Of a DNA stretch of 64,000 nucleotides, positions 26,859 to 36,760 are shown piece after piece. The notes below the pieces were generated by a model that saw only the letters and a list, made by a program, of their open reading frames with translations, ran no database searches and was not told the origin of the DNA. Within the stretch, counting starts at the first letter, position 1; each line of letters starts with the position of its first letter. A program made the translations under genes and the position numbers. The DNA is from Nocardioides albidus (GTDB lineage Bacteria; Actinomycetota; Actinomycetes; Propionibacteriales; Nocardioidaceae), in contig NZ_VDMP01000019.1 of assembly GCF_006335005.1 (NCBI RefSeq), forward strand, positions 79,080 through 143,079, written 5' to 3'.

Positions 26859-27409
26859 GCCGGCCGGCGGGACAGCCGCGGATCGCGCCCGGCGGCTGGC
26901 GCGAGGTCGGACCCCTCGTCGCCGTCTTCGCGAGAGCCGCAGGCCGGGTGCAGGGCACCGAGCCCCCGGCGGTGTTCCTCACCCTGGGCCGGCATCGCCG
27001 ACTGTTCTGGGGATGGCTGCACTTCGCCGGCCGGCTGATGCCCGGCGGCCGACTGTCCCGCCGGGAGTCGGAACTGGTCATCCTGCGCGTCGCGAGCCGT
27101 CGCCGGTCGGCGTACGAGCTCGCCCAGCACCGCCGCCTGGCCCGCCGTGCGGGCCTGACCGGCGAGGAGATCGACGGCATCGAGACCGGGGGCGTCACGG
27201 GGGAGTCGCTCACCGCGCGGGAGCGGCTGCTCCTGCGCGCCGCCGACGAGCTCCTCGGGACCCACGACCTCTCCGATCCGCTGTGGGCCGAGCTGGGAGA
27301 GCGGTTCGACGACCGCGAGCGGATCGAGATCGTGATGCTCGTCGAGCACTACGCGATGCTCGCCACGACGCTGCAGGTGCTGCGGGTCCAGCCCGACAAG
27401 CCGCGATAG
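26855..27409 (+). CDS. Carboxymuconolactone decarboxylase-like (AhpD-fold) protein
   Basis: A 184-residue helical protein of the CMD/AhpD fold. [15 protein letters not shown] and [15 protein letters not shown] are the core signature with the conserved Glu and His. The AhpD redox pair CxxC is absent (residues there are RSAYELAQ), so it is unlikely to be a peroxidase partner. The C-terminal half repeats the fold weakly ([15 protein letters not shown]). Function unknown; cotranscribed with the SDR. Confidence 0.8.
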   Translation: MSRPAGQPRIAPGGWREVGPLVAVFARAAGRVQGTEPPAVFLTLGRHRRLFWGWLHFAGRLMPGGRLSRRESELVILRVASRRRSAYELAQHRRLARRAGLTGEEIDGIETGGVTGESLTARERLLLRAADELLGTHDLSDPLWAELGERFDDRERIEIVMLVEHYAMLATTLQVLRVQPDKPR

Positions 27410-27443
27410 CCGGGCTGTCGGCGCCCCCTCGTACGCTGGAGCC

Positions 27444-29582
27444 ATGCGTCCGGTCACCGATCTCGAGCGTCGTGTCGCGCCGTTCCACGTGCAGTCCGAC
27501 TACCAGCCCTCCGGTGACCAGCCGGCGGCGATCGCGGAGATCACCCGGCGCCTGAACGACGGTGTCCAGGACGTCGTCCTGCTCGGCGCGACCGGCACCG
27601 GCAAGACCGCGACGGTGGCCTGGGTGGCCGAGCAGGTGCAGCGCCCGCTGCTGGTGCTGCAGCCCAACAAGACGCTGGCGGCCCAGTTCGCCAACGAGCT
27701 GCGCCAGCTGTTCCCCGACAACGCGATCGAGTACTTCGTCTCCTACTACGACTACTACCAGCCCGAGGCCTACGTCCCCCAGACCGACACCTACATCGAG
27801 AAGGACTCCTCGATCAACGAGGAGGTGGAGCGGCTGCGCCACTCGGCCACCAACAGCCTGCTCACGCGGCGCGACGTGATCGTGGTCTCGACGGTGTCGT
27901 GCATCTACGGCCTCGGCACCCCGCAGGAGTACGTCGACCGCATGGTCCGGCTGCGCGTGGGCGAGGAGCACGACCGCGACTCCGTCCTGCGCCGTCTCGT
28001 CGAGATCCAGTACACCCGCAACGACCTCGCCTTCACCCGCGGCACCTTCCGGGTCCGGGGAGACACCCTCGAGATCTTCCCGGTCTACGAGGAGATGGCG
28101 GTCCGCATCGAGTTCTTCGGCGACGAGATCGAGCGGTTGATGACCCTGCACCCGGTCACCGGGGAGGTCCTCACCGAGGACCAGGAGCTCTACGTCTTCC
28201 CCGCGAGCCACTACATCGCCGGCCCGGAGCGGATGGAGCGCGCGATCCGGGGGATCGAGGCCGAGCTCGCCGAGCAGCTCACGACCTTCGAGCGGCAGGG
28301 CAAGATGCTCGAGGCCCAGCGGCTGCGGATGCGCACCACCTACGACATCGAGATGATGCGGCAGGTCGGCTCCTGCTCGGGCATCGAGAACTACTCGATG
28401 CACATGGACGGCCGCAGCCGCGGCAGCGCCCCCAACACGCTGCTCGACTACTTCCCCGAGGACTTCGTGCTCGTCGTCGACGAGTCGCACGTCGCGGTCC
28501 CGCAGATCGGTGGCATGTACGAGGGCGACATGTCCCGCAAGCGCAACCTGGTCGAGCACGGCTTCCGCCTGCCGAGCGCCATGGACAACCGACCGCTGCG
28601 CTGGGAGGAGTTCCTCGAGCGGATCGGGCAGACCGTCTACCTCTCGGCGACGCCGGGCGACTACGAGCTCGACAAGGTGCAGGGCGACGTCGTCGAGCAG
28701 ATCATCCGCCCGACCGGCCTGGTCGACCCCGAGGTCGTGGTGAAGCCGACGAAGGGCCAGATCGACGACCTGATCCACGAGATCCGCCTCCGCACGGAGA
28801 AGGAGGAGCGGGTCCTGGTCACGACGCTGACCAAGAAGATGTCCGAGGACCTCACCGACTACCTCCTCGACGCCGGCATCCGCACCCGCTACCTCCACTC
28901 GGAGGTCGACACCCTCAAGCGGATCGAGCTGCTGCGCGACCTGCGCCTGGGCCTCTACGACGTGCTCGTCGGCATCAACCTGCTCCGCGAGGGGCTCGAC
29001 CTGCCCGAGGTGTCGCTGGTCGCGATCCTCGACGCCGACAAGGAGGGCTTCCTGCGCTCCGACAAGTCGCTCATCCAGACCATCGGCCGCGCCGCCCGCA
29101 ACGTGTCGGGCGAGGTGCACATGTACGCCGACCGGATCACCCCGTCGATGGCGTCGGCCATCGACGAGACCAACCGGCGCCGGGCCAAGCAGGTCGCCTA
29201 CAACGAGGCGCACGGGATCGACCCGCAGCCGCTGCGCAAGAAGATCGCCGACATCACCGAGATGCTGGCCCGCGAGGACGAGACCACCCAGGAGCTGCTC
29301 CAGACCTGGGCCGACGTCGGCCAGAAGGGCCGTGCCGGCGGCGTGAAGCCTGCGCGGTCGGGGAAGTCGCCGACGCCGCACCTGCGCAGCACCGACATCG
29401 GCGGGCACGCGGCCGAGCTGGCCGGCATGCCCAGCTCCGACCTGGCCCAGCTGATCCAGGACCTCACCGACCAGATGAAGGCGGCCGCCGCGGAGCTGCA
29501 GTTCGAGCTCGCGGCCCGCCTGCGCGACGAGATCGGCGAGCTGAAGAAGGAGTTGCGCCAGATGCTCGAAGCGACCAAGTGA
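27444..29582 (+). CDS. uvrB: Excinuclease ABC subunit B
   Basis: A 712-residue UvrB, the damage-verification helicase-like subunit of nucleotide excision repair. [10 protein letters not shown] and Walker A GATGTGKT (residues 48-55) open the protein; the beta-hairpin region has [12 protein letters not shown]; the DEAD-box-like motif is VVDESHV; motif VI lies in [10 protein letters not shown]; and the C-terminal UVR domain that contacts UvrC is [20 protein letters not shown]. The MFS gene begins inside its stop codon. Confidence 0.98.
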   Translation: MRPVTDLERRVAPFHVQSDYQPSGDQPAAIAEITRRLNDGVQDVVLLGATGTGKTATVAWVAEQVQRPLLVLQPNKTLAAQFANELRQLFPDNAIEYFVSYYDYYQPEAYVPQTDTYIEKDSSINEEVERLRHSATNSLLTRRDVIVVSTVSCIYGLGTPQEYVDRMVRLRVGEEHDRDSVLRRLVEIQYTRNDLAFTRGTFRVRGDTLEIFPVYEEMAVRIEFFGDEIERLMTLHPVTGEVLTEDQELYVFPASHYIAGPERMERAIRGIEAELAEQLTTFERQGKMLEAQRLRMRTTYDIEMMRQVGSCSGIENYSMHMDGRSRGSAPNTLLDYFPEDFVLVVDESHVAVPQIGGMYEGDMSRKRNLVEHGFRLPSAMDNRPLRWEEFLERIGQTVYLSATPGDYELDKVQGDVVEQIIRPTGLVDPEVVVKPTKGQIDDLIHEIRLRTEKEERVLVTTLTKKMSEDLTDYLLDAGIRTRYLHSEVDTLKRIELLRDLRLGLYDVLVGINLLREGLDLPEVSLVAILDADKEGFLRSDKSLIQTIGRAARNVSGEVHMYADRITPSMASAIDETNRRRAKQVAYNEAHGIDPQPLRKKIADITEMLAREDETTQELLQTWADVGQKGRAGGVKPARSGKSPTPHLRSTDIGGHAAELAGMPSSDLAQLIQDLTDQMKAAAAELQFELAARLRDEIGELKKELRQMLEATK

Positions 29583-30883
29583 GCGTCTCGCGTCGCTACG
29601 TCGTCTGGACCGTCGGCCTCCTCGTCTACGCGCTCGCGGTCTTCCACCGCAGCAGCCTCGCCGTCGCGGGCCTGGCCGCGACGGAGCGCTTCGACATCTC
29701 GGCGAGCCAGCTGGCGTCGTTCACGGTCCTGCAGCTGCTGGTCTACGCCTCGATGCAGATCCCGGTCGGCCTGATGGTCGACCGGTTCGGCTCCCGGACG
29801 GTGCTGACGGTCGCCGTGATGGTGGTCAGCATCGGGCAGGCCGCCTTCGCGTTCGCCGACAGCTACGCCCTGGCCCTCGGCGCCCGGGTGCTCGTCGGCG
29901 CCGGGGACGCGATGACCTTCATCTGCGTGCTGCGCCTGGTCACCTCGTGGTTCCCGCGCGGGCAGGTGCCGCTGATCAGCCAGCTCACCGGCAACCTCGG
30001 CCAGATCGGTGCGCTCGCGGCCGCCGCACCCATGACCTGGGCGCTGGGCCAGGTCGGCTGGACCCGGGCCTACCTCGCCGGTGCCGTCGCGGGCCTCGGC
30101 GCTCTGGTCGTGCTCCGCCTCCCGCTCCACGACTCGCCGGAGCACCCCCACCTGCGCGGCGTCCCGATGAGCGCCCGCGACCTCGTCGCCAGCCTCGGCG
30201 CCTCCTGGGCCCAACCCGGCACCCGGCTCGGGCTGTGGGTCCACTTCTCGACGCCGTTCGCCACCACGATGATGTCCCTGCTGTGGGGCTATCCGTTCCT
30301 GGTCACCGCCGAGCACCTCTCGCCGGGCGCGGCGAGCGCGCTGCTGTCACTGCTCGTCGCGACCTCCGTCGCCTACGGCCCGCTGCTCGGCTGGCTGGTG
30401 GGCCGGCACCCGTGGCACCGGTCCACCACGGCGCTGGTGATCGTGGCTGCGCTCGCGACGGTGTGGGGGCTGGTGCTGCTCTGGCCGGGCGACGCTCCGA
30501 TGCCGCTGCTGGTCCTGCTGATCGTGGTGGTCGGCGCCGGCGGCCCGGGGTCGATGATCGGCTTCGACGTGGCCCGCACGAGCAACCCGGACCATCGGAC
30601 GGCGAGCGCGAGCGGGATCATCAACGTCGGCGGGTTCACCTCGGCCCTCCTGGCGGTCCTCGCCGTCGGTGCCGTGCTCGACCTGCTGACACCGGGGGAG
30701 GGCGGCTACACCGCCGAGGCCTTCCGGTGGGCGATGGCGACCCAGTACGTGCTCTGGGCGCTCGGCGTGATCCAGATCGTGCGCTACCGGCGCCGGATCC
30801 GCTCCCTGACGACCCGGGAGCAGGTGGCCTCGGGCTCGTCGATGATCGAGGGCGACGGCCTGCTCACCCGCGGCGTGCGCTGA
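29579..30883 (+). CDS. MFS transporter
   Basis: A 434-residue major facilitator with about twelve membrane segments. [14 protein letters not shown] between helices 2 and 3 is the MFS loop motif, and [16 protein letters not shown] follows in helix 4. The substrate cannot be assigned; the sequence is in the range of the hexuronate or nitrate/sugar-phosphate-like families. GTG 29579 overlaps the uvrB stop (GTGA). Its last 20 bases overlap, tail to tail, the ion-channel gene. Confidence 0.88.
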   Translation: MSVSRRYVVWTVGLLVYALAVFHRSSLAVAGLAATERFDISASQLASFTVLQLLVYASMQIPVGLMVDRFGSRTVLTVAVMVVSIGQAAFAFADSYALALGARVLVGAGDAMTFICVLRLVTSWFPRGQVPLISQLTGNLGQIGALAAAAPMTWALGQVGWTRAYLAGAVAGLGALVVLRLPLHDSPEHPHLRGVPMSARDLVASLGASWAQPGTRLGLWVHFSTPFATTMMSLLWGYPFLVTAEHLSPGAASALLSLLVATSVAYGPLLGWLVGRHPWHRSTTALVIVAALATVWGLVLLWPGDAPMPLLVLLIVVVGAGGPGSMIGFDVARTSNPDHRTASASGIINVGGFTSALLAVLAVGAVLDLLTPGEGGYTAEAFRWAMATQYVLWALGVIQIVRYRRRIRSLTTREQVASGSSMIEGDGLLTRGVR

Positions 30884-31550
30884 GACCGATGAGGCGGGCG
30901 ACGACCAGCGCGACGTAGAAGACGCCCGCGACCTGCTCCACCATCACGAACGAGCGCGCCTGGTCGACGACCGGGTAGACGTCGGAGAGACCGACGCTGG
31001 TCAGCGTGGTGAAGGAGAGGAAGAGCAGCTCGAACCAGCTCAGCGGAGTCTCGCCCTGAGGGCTGTTGAAGCCGACGAACGAGCCGGGCCACAGGAACTG
31101 GGTGGCGGCGTACAGGTAGGCGAACGCCCAGGCCACGACGGTGAACGCCGCTCCGGTCGCGTACAGCTCGTCCAGGGTGACCTTGTCGTCGTGGAAGAGG
31201 TACCTGATCATCGAGTACGACACGAACAGGTAGAACGGCACGTGGAAGGCCGCCGACGCCAGCACGACGGCCGCTACGTCGGGCTCGACCGCCTCGAGCA
31301 CGGCCAGGACGACGGCCGGGCCGCCCAGCAGAAGTCCCACCCAGGTCAGTGTCGGCGTGCGCCGTACCGCCCATACCGCGCTCAACACGACCGCCACCTG
31401 GAACACGCCGACCACCGCACGCCCGGCGGCCGTCCCGCCGAGTGCGGGGTAGGCGAGGACGACGACGAGCTGTGCGGCCAGGAGCACGGCCGAGGGGTGG
31501 CGCGCCACGGTCACCAGGAACCGGGGCAGCCGGGCGGCGTTGGTCTGCAC
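30864..31550 (-). CDS. Two-helix-pore ion channel family protein with unusual selectivity filter
   Basis: A 228-residue membrane protein with about six hydrophobic segments; the last two (about 133-155 and 200-222) frame a pore loop as in ion-transport-2 potassium channels. The loop reads SFTTLTSVGLSDVYP, so the filter position has TSVGLS (residues 184-189) where potassium channels have TxGYGD or TxGFGD. Ion selectivity is therefore uncertain. There is no RCK or cyclic-nucleotide domain. The gene converges on the MFS gene with a 20-base overlap and starts opposite to the mce4-like operon. Confidence 0.75.
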   Translation of the reverse strand: MQTNAARLPRFLVTVARHPSAVLLAAQLVVVLAYPALGGTAAGRAVVGVFQVAVVLSAVWAVRRTPTLTWVGLLLGGPAVVLAVLEAVEPDVAAVVLASAAFHVPFYLFVSYSMIRYLFHDDKVTLDELYATGAAFTVVAWAFAYLYAATQFLWPGSFVGFNSPQGETPLSWFELLFLSFTTLTSVGLSDVYPVVDQARSFVMVEQVAGVFYVALVVARLIGLSARRG

Positions 31551-31653
31551 CCGGCCGATCCTAGGGAAGACCGGGCCGCGAGCCCGGACGTGACCCCGCG
31601 CCCGGTGCTGCCGTTAGGGAGCAGGGGGGCCAACTCGGCCACGTGACGGTCAT

Positions 31654-31670
31654 GTTGTGTCGCTCACAAC
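31654..31670. promoter_or_regulatory. Palindrome abutting the KstR-like box of the mce4 promoter
   Basis: GTTGTG (31654-31659) and CACAAC (31665-31670), spacer TCGCT, form a perfect inverted repeat that ends exactly where the KstR-like site begins. It may be a second regulator's operator or an activator site at about -35. Confidence 0.4.
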
Positions 31671-31684
31671 GAGAACGTGTTCTA
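31671..31684. promoter_or_regulatory. KstR-like box upstream of the mce4-like operon
   Basis: GAGAACGTGTTCTA matches TNNAACNNGTTNNA except at the first position (G for T). The core AGAACGTGTTCT is a near-perfect palindrome. TAATAT (31683-31688) overlaps its right edge and could be a -10 element, which would let a bound repressor block RNA polymerase. The first gene starts about 60 bases downstream. Confidence 0.7.
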
Positions 31685-31743
31685 ATATCGCGGTGCCCGC
31701 AGTGCGGGCCGACGGGACAGACGGGCGCGAGAGGAGTCGGGGC

Positions 31744-32517
31744 GTGGCCTTCAATGCCATGGCGGTCGTACGCGGCCCCGGCGAGATCGCCCTGATGGTC
31801 GTCGAGGTGACCAAGCGCATCCTCACCCGGCCCTTCCAGACGAGGGAGTTCCTCGAGCAGGCCTGGTTCGTCACGAGCGTCACGCTCATGCCGACCATCA
31901 TGGTCTCGATCCCGTTCGGCGCGGTGATCTCGCTGCAGGTCGGCAACCTGACCGGTCAGCTCGGCGCCCAGTCGTTCGCCGGCGGCGCGGCGGTCCTCGC
32001 GACCGTGCGCGAGGCCGCGCCGATGGCGGCCGCGATGATCATCGCCGGCGCCGCCGGGTCCGCGATCTGCTCGGACCTGGGCGCGCGCAAGATCCGCGAG
32101 GAGATCGACGCGATGGAGGTGCTCGGCATCGACCCGCTCGAGCGTCTCGTCGCGCCCCGCGTGGTGGCCACCATGTTCGTGGCCTTCATGATCAACGGCA
32201 TCGTGATCGGCACCGGGATCGGCGGCGGCTACTTCTTCACCGTCATCGTGCAGGGCGGCTCCGCCGGCGCCTTCCTGTCGTCCTTCACCGCCCTCGCGTC
32301 CCTGCCCGACCTCTACATCGCCATGATCAAGGCGATCATCTTCGGCTGGCTCGCGGCCATCATCGGCGCCTACAAGGGTCTCAACGCGGGCGGCGGCCCG
32401 AGCGGCGTGGGCCGGGCGGTCAACGAGTCGGTGATCATCGCCTTCATGGCGCTGTTCTTCCTCAACGCCGTGATCACCGCCATCTACTTCCAGATCGCTC
32501 CTCCGGTGGGGTTGTGA
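31744..32517 (+). CDS. yrbE4A: MlaE/YrbE permease subunit A of the mce4-like operon
   Basis: A 257-residue MlaE-family permease. The coupling segment is DLGARKIREEIDAMEVLGID, followed by LVAPRVVATMFV, and the terminal loop is KGLNAGGGPSGVGRAVN. In mycobacteria the Mce4 system imports cholesterol; the KstR-like site upstream and the neighbouring steroid genes support that here. I chose GTG 31744, preceded by GAGAGGAG; open frame continues upstream to 31657, but that would run through the promoter elements. Confidence 0.93.
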   Translation: MAFNAMAVVRGPGEIALMVVEVTKRILTRPFQTREFLEQAWFVTSVTLMPTIMVSIPFGAVISLQVGNLTGQLGAQSFAGGAAVLATVREAAPMAAAMIIAGAAGSAICSDLGARKIREEIDAMEVLGIDPLERLVAPRVVATMFVAFMINGIVIGTGIGGGYFFTVIVQGGSAGAFLSSFTALASLPDLYIAMIKAIIFGWLAAIIGAYKGLNAGGGPSGVGRAVNESVIIAFMALFFLNAVITAIYFQIAPPVGL

Positions 32518-33353
32518 TGGCGGGCGTGAAGATGGTCCAGGACACGGTGCAGTCCGGCCGCTCCGGACTCGAGGCGTACGGCGACCAGCTGCTCTTCTAC
32601 GTCAAGGCGCTCGTCTGGGTGCCCCGTGCGATCAAGCGCTACCCCCGCGAGATCACCAAGACCCTGGCCGAGGTGGCGTTCGGAGCAGGCGGCCTCAGTG
32701 TGATCGCCGGCTCGGTCGGCGTGATCGCGTTCATGGCGTTCTTCGCCGGCACCGAGGTCGGGATCCAGGGCTACGCCCAGCTGAGCCAGCTCGGCGTCGC
32801 GAAGTTCAGCGCCTTCATCTCGGCGTACTTCAACACCCGCGAGGTCGCGCCGCTCGTCTCGTCGATCGCCCTCGCCGCGACGGTGGGCTGCGGATACACC
32901 GCCCGGCTCGGCGCCATGCGCATCTCGGAGGAGATCGACGCACTCGAGGTGATGGGCATCCCGTCGCTGCCGTTCCTCGTCACGACCCGGATGGTCGCCG
33001 CCTTCATCGCGGTCATCCCGCTCTACATCGTGGCCCTGTGCGCGTCCTTCCTCTCCCCGCGCCTGATCGTGGTCTACATCTACGGGCAGTCGCCGGGAAC
33101 CTACGACCACGCCTTCTTCCAGTTCCTGCCCCCCATCGACATCCTGTGGTCGTTCGCCAAGCTGCTCTTCCTGGCGGTCGCGGTCATCCTCATCCACTGC
33201 TACTACGGCTACACCGCCTCGGGCGGGCCCGCCGGCGTCGGCCGGGCCGTCGGCAAGGCGATCCGGACCAGCATCGTGACGATCGTGGCGGCGGACTTCT
33301 TCCTGAGCTTCGCGATCTGGGGCTCGACGACCACCGTGCGGATCACGGGGTAG
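32517..33353 (+). CDS. yrbE4B: MlaE/YrbE permease subunit B of the mce4-like operon
   Basis: A 278-residue second permease subunit. Signature segments are GAMRISEEIDALEVMGIPSL, YGQSPGTYDHAFF and TASGGPAGVGRAVG. ATG 32517 overlaps the previous stop by one base (TGATG), the same junction as in the first operon; GTG 32514 would add one residue. It should pair with YrbE4A to form the transmembrane channel energised by an MceG ATPase encoded outside the window. Confidence 0.93.
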   Translation: MAGVKMVQDTVQSGRSGLEAYGDQLLFYVKALVWVPRAIKRYPREITKTLAEVAFGAGGLSVIAGSVGVIAFMAFFAGTEVGIQGYAQLSQLGVAKFSAFISAYFNTREVAPLVSSIALAATVGCGYTARLGAMRISEEIDALEVMGIPSLPFLVTTRMVAAFIAVIPLYIVALCASFLSPRLIVVYIYGQSPGTYDHAFFQFLPPIDILWSFAKLLFLAVAVILIHCYYGYTASGGPAGVGRAVGKAIRTSIVTIVAADFFLSFAIWGSTTTVRITG

Positions 33354-33355
33354 CC

Positions 33356-34669
33356 ATGCTGGTCAACATCCACCACGACAGCGCCCGCGAGCACAACCGG
33401 CTCCTCGTCGCCGGCGTCGCCTTCCTGAGCGTGATCGCGCTGCTGGTCTGGCTCTCGATCGCGATCTACGACAAGACCTTCGACAACTCCACGATCGTCA
33501 CGGTGAAGGCCGACCGGGCCGGCCTCCAGCTGGCCAAGTTCGGCGACGTGCGGATGCACGGCGCCCTCGTGGGCCGCGTCGACAGGATCGATCAGGACGG
33601 CGAGCAGGCCGAGATCACCCTCGCGCTCGAGCCGGACGCCGCCAAGCGGATCCCCGCCAACGTGAGCGTCCGGATCCTGCCGACGACCCTCTTCGGCCAG
33701 AAGTTCGTCGCGCTGGTCCGTCCCGAGAGCGCCAGCGGCCACCTGAGCGACGGCGACGTGATCCCCTCGGATCGGGTCGAGACCAACGTCGAGCTCAGCC
33801 AGGTGCTCGCCGACCTCTTCCCGCTGCTGCGCGCCGTGCGGCCCGCGGACCTCAACGCGACCCTGCACGCCCTCGCCACCGCGCTCGAGGGCCGCGGTGA
33901 GCAGCTCGGCGCGACCATGGACCAGCTCGGCGACTACATCGGCGCCATCGACGACCACCTGCCGACCCTGCGCAAGGACCTCGTCGCCCTCGCCGACGTC
34001 GCCGACGCCTACGACGTCGCCGCCCCCGACCTGCTCGACGTCCTCGACAACGTCACCGTCACCAGCAAGACGGTCACCGAGAAGGCCGCCGAGCTCGACG
34101 TCTTCTTCTCCGATCTCACCGGGCTCGCCGACACCGCGACCCGCTTCCTCGCCGACAACGAGCAGAACCTCATCCGGATGGGCGAGGTCACCGCGCCGAT
34201 CCTCGACCTCCTCGCGGAGTACTCCCCGGAGTTCCCCTGCCTGATCCGGGGCGCCGCCAACTACGCGCCGATCCTGTCCAAGACCTTCGAAGGCAACGTG
34301 GTCAAGCAGTACATCGAGTTCTTCCAGCCGCAGTTCCGCCCCTACGACGAGCGCGACACCCCCACCTACGGCGAGGTCGGCCACGGACCGTGGTGTCTCG
34401 GCCTGCCCGACTTCACGGTGCCGGCGCCGGCCCACCCGCTGGACCAGGGCTCCGACATCGACGAGTTGGGCGGCTTCTCGCCACTGCCCCTCCAGGGCCT
34501 GCTGGGCCGGCCGGCCGCCATCGACAGCGGGTACGCCGGCAGCACGGCCGAGCAGAAGGTCGTCAACGCGATGCTCGCCGGTGAGAGCGGGCGCGACCCC
34601 TCGTCGTACGGCTCCCTCGGGTCGCTGCTCTACGGGCCGGTGGTCCGCGAGGGGAGGGCGGCCGGATGA
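33356..34669 (+). CDS. mce4A: MCE family protein Mce4A-like
   Basis: A 437-residue MCE protein, much longer than its counterpart in the first operon. Membrane segment about 16-36, MCE domain about 45-125 (LQLAKFGDVRMHGALVGRV), helical region to about residue 290, then a C-terminal domain of about 150 residues with two Cys (EFPCLIRG and GPWCLG) typical of mycobacterial MceA proteins. It starts two bases after yrbE4B and ends in an ATGA overlap. Confidence 0.92.
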   Translation: MLVNIHHDSAREHNRLLVAGVAFLSVIALLVWLSIAIYDKTFDNSTIVTVKADRAGLQLAKFGDVRMHGALVGRVDRIDQDGEQAEITLALEPDAAKRIPANVSVRILPTTLFGQKFVALVRPESASGHLSDGDVIPSDRVETNVELSQVLADLFPLLRAVRPADLNATLHALATALEGRGEQLGATMDQLGDYIGAIDDHLPTLRKDLVALADVADAYDVAAPDLLDVLDNVTVTSKTVTEKAAELDVFFSDLTGLADTATRFLADNEQNLIRMGEVTAPILDLLAEYSPEFPCLIRGAANYAPILSKTFEGNVVKQYIEFFQPQFRPYDERDTPTYGEVGHGPWCLGLPDFTVPAPAHPLDQGSDIDELGGFSPLPLQGLLGRPAAIDSGYAGSTAEQKVVNAMLAGESGRDPSSYGSLGSLLYGPVVREGRAAG

Positions 34670-35757
34670 GCCCCGGGGGCAACCAGCGCAACGCCGTGAC
34701 CAGGGCGGCCGCGATCAAGCTCGGCGTGTTCACGATCGTGTCGGTGTTCGTGACCGGCCTGCTGGCCGTGATCATGGGCAATGTCGGCTTCGGCGACCGC
34801 CACGAGTACCACGCGATCTTCACCAACGCCACGATGCTGGAGAAGGGCGACGACGTCCGGGTCGCCGGCGTCAACGTCGGCGAGGTCAAGAAGGTCGAGC
34901 ACCACAAGCGCTCGATGGCCGAGGTGACCTTCAAGGTCGACGCCGGCGTCAGGCTGACCACGGCGTCGAGGGCCAACATCCGCTTCCTCAACCTCGTCGG
35001 CGACCGCTACATGAGTCTGCAGCAGGGCACCGGCGCCGCCGATGCCGCGCCGCTCGCCGACGGAGCCACCATCCCGGTGCGCAACACCGAGCCGGCGCTC
35101 GACCTGACCGTGCTCTTCGACGGGTTCAAGCCGCTGTTCGCCGCGCTCACGCCCGACCAGGTCAACGAGCTCAGCCTGAACCTGGTCCAGGTGCTCCAGG
35201 GGGAGGGCGGCACCGTCAAGAGCCTGTTGGACCACACCGCGTCGCTGACCTCGGCTCTCGCCGACCGCGACCAGCTCATCGGCGACGTGATCACCAACCT
35301 CACCCAGACGCTGAACACCGTCGACGAGCGCCACCAGCAGCTCAGCTCGCTCATCGTCGAGCTCAAGGACTGGATGAGCGATCTCGCCAAGGACCGCGAC
35401 ACGATCGGCTCCTCGCTCGACAACATCTCCGAGCTGACCGTGGCCGTCGCCGACCTCCTGCGCCGCGGCCGTCCGCTGCTCAAGGAGGACATCGCCGCGT
35501 TGCGCTCGCTGTCCAAGCTGCTCAACAAGAAGGAGAACCGGGACAACCTGGCCAGCCTCCTCGACCGGATGCCGGAGATGATGACCGACCAGACCCGGAC
35601 CGGGACCTACGGGTCCTGGTACCAGTACTACGTCTGCGGCTTCTCCGGCCGGATCCGGCTCCCGGTCATCAAGGACCTGCCGATCCTCAAGGAGATCCAG
35701 GACTACCTGACCAATTTCTCCTTCAAGTCCAAGGCGCCGAGGTGTCAGGACCGATGA
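34666..35757 (+). CDS. mce4B: MCE family protein Mce4B-like
   Basis: A 363-residue MCE protein with N-terminal membrane segment (about 15-38), MCE domain (LEKGDDVRVAGVNVGEV) and helical region. The end carries YYVCGFSGRIRLP and a final RCQDR, the B-type Cys pair. ATGA overlaps join it to both neighbours, consistent with stoichiometric synthesis of the six subunits. Confidence 0.92.
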   Translation: MSPGGNQRNAVTRAAAIKLGVFTIVSVFVTGLLAVIMGNVGFGDRHEYHAIFTNATMLEKGDDVRVAGVNVGEVKKVEHHKRSMAEVTFKVDAGVRLTTASRANIRFLNLVGDRYMSLQQGTGAADAAPLADGATIPVRNTEPALDLTVLFDGFKPLFAALTPDQVNELSLNLVQVLQGEGGTVKSLLDHTASLTSALADRDQLIGDVITNLTQTLNTVDERHQQLSSLIVELKDWMSDLAKDRDTIGSSLDNISELTVAVADLLRRGRPLLKEDIAALRSLSKLLNKKENRDNLASLLDRMPEMMTDQTRTGTYGSWYQYYVCGFSGRIRLPVIKDLPILKEIQDYLTNFSFKSKAPRCQDR

Positions 35758-36755
35758 GACAGCCCGTCAACAAGCATCAGCGCGCCCGGGACGCGCGCGT
35801 CCTGCGCCTGGGCGTCATCACCCTCGTGGTCATGGCCGTGGTGTCCGCCGCGACCTTCAACCTCGGCAAGTTCCCCGGCTTCCGGGGCACGACCTACTAC
35901 GCCGAGTTCAGCGACGCCAGCGGCATCCACAAGGGCAACATCGTCCAGGTCGGCGGCATCCGCGTCGGCCGGGTCAGCGCCGTCACGCTCGACCGCGACC
36001 GGGTCAAGGTGAAGTTCGAGATCGACGGCGACGTCGAGTTCGGCAGGACCAGCAGCGCCTCCATCGAGGTGCTCAACCTGCTGGGCGAGAAGTTCCTCGA
36101 CGTCCAGCCCGGCGGGAACGGCCAGCTCGCCGAGGGCGGCACGATCCCGATGGAGCGCACCCAGGCGGCCTACGACATCGTCGGTGTCTTCGGCGACCTG
36201 ACCACCACGACGGAGGAGATCGACACCGACCAGCTGGCCCAGGCGCTGGAGACCGTGGCCGACACCCTGGACCAGTCGGCGCCCGAGATCCAGGCGTCCT
36301 TCGACGGCATCTCCCGGCTGTCGCAGACCATCGCCTCGCGCGACGCCGAGATCAAGTCGCTCTTCGACTCCTCCCAGCAGGTCACCAAGGTCCTCGCCGA
36401 CCGCAGCGACGACATCGTGGAGCTGATGAAGAACAGCGACCTGGTGTTCCAGGAGCTGACCAAGCGCAAGGACGCGGTGCACGCGCTGCTCGTCAACGCC
36501 CGCACCCTCGCCCGCGAGCTGCGCGGCGTGGTGAAGGACAACGAGAAGCAGATCGGTCCCGCTCTGAAGGAGGTCGACGGGCTGGTGTCCTTCCTGGTCT
36601 CGAAGAAGGACAAGCTCAAGGCGACCCTCGCCGCCCTCGGGCCCTATGTGTCCATCCTCAGCAACATCATCGGGACCGGCCCGTGGTTCGACGCCTACGC
36701 CGCCAACATGCTCGCCATCCCCACCGGCGAGTTCGTCCCGGGAACGGGGCTCTGA
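35754..36755 (+). CDS. mce4C: MCE family protein Mce4C-like
   Basis: A 333-residue MCE protein: membrane segment about 18-36, MCE domain (ASGIHKGNIVQVGGIRVGRV), helical region with ELTKRKDAVHALL and a short hydrophobic C-terminus (IIGTGPWFDAYAANML). Unlike the C protein of the first operon it has no C-terminal Cys pair. Start overlaps the preceding stop by ATGA. Confidence 0.92.
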   Translation: MRQPVNKHQRARDARVLRLGVITLVVMAVVSAATFNLGKFPGFRGTTYYAEFSDASGIHKGNIVQVGGIRVGRVSAVTLDRDRVKVKFEIDGDVEFGRTSSASIEVLNLLGEKFLDVQPGGNGQLAEGGTIPMERTQAAYDIVGVFGDLTTTTEEIDTDQLAQALETVADTLDQSAPEIQASFDGISRLSQTIASRDAEIKSLFDSSQQVTKVLADRSDDIVELMKNSDLVFQELTKRKDAVHALLVNARTLARELRGVVKDNEKQIGPALKEVDGLVSFLVSKKDKLKATLAALGPYVSILSNIIGTGPWFDAYAANMLAIPTGEFVPGTGL

Positions 36756-36760
36756 GCGCC

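Noticed and set aside
31657-31743. Longer N-terminus for yrbE4A
   Set aside because: It would translate the KstR-like box and -10 region; the GTG at 31744 has a better ribosome site and gives the family length.
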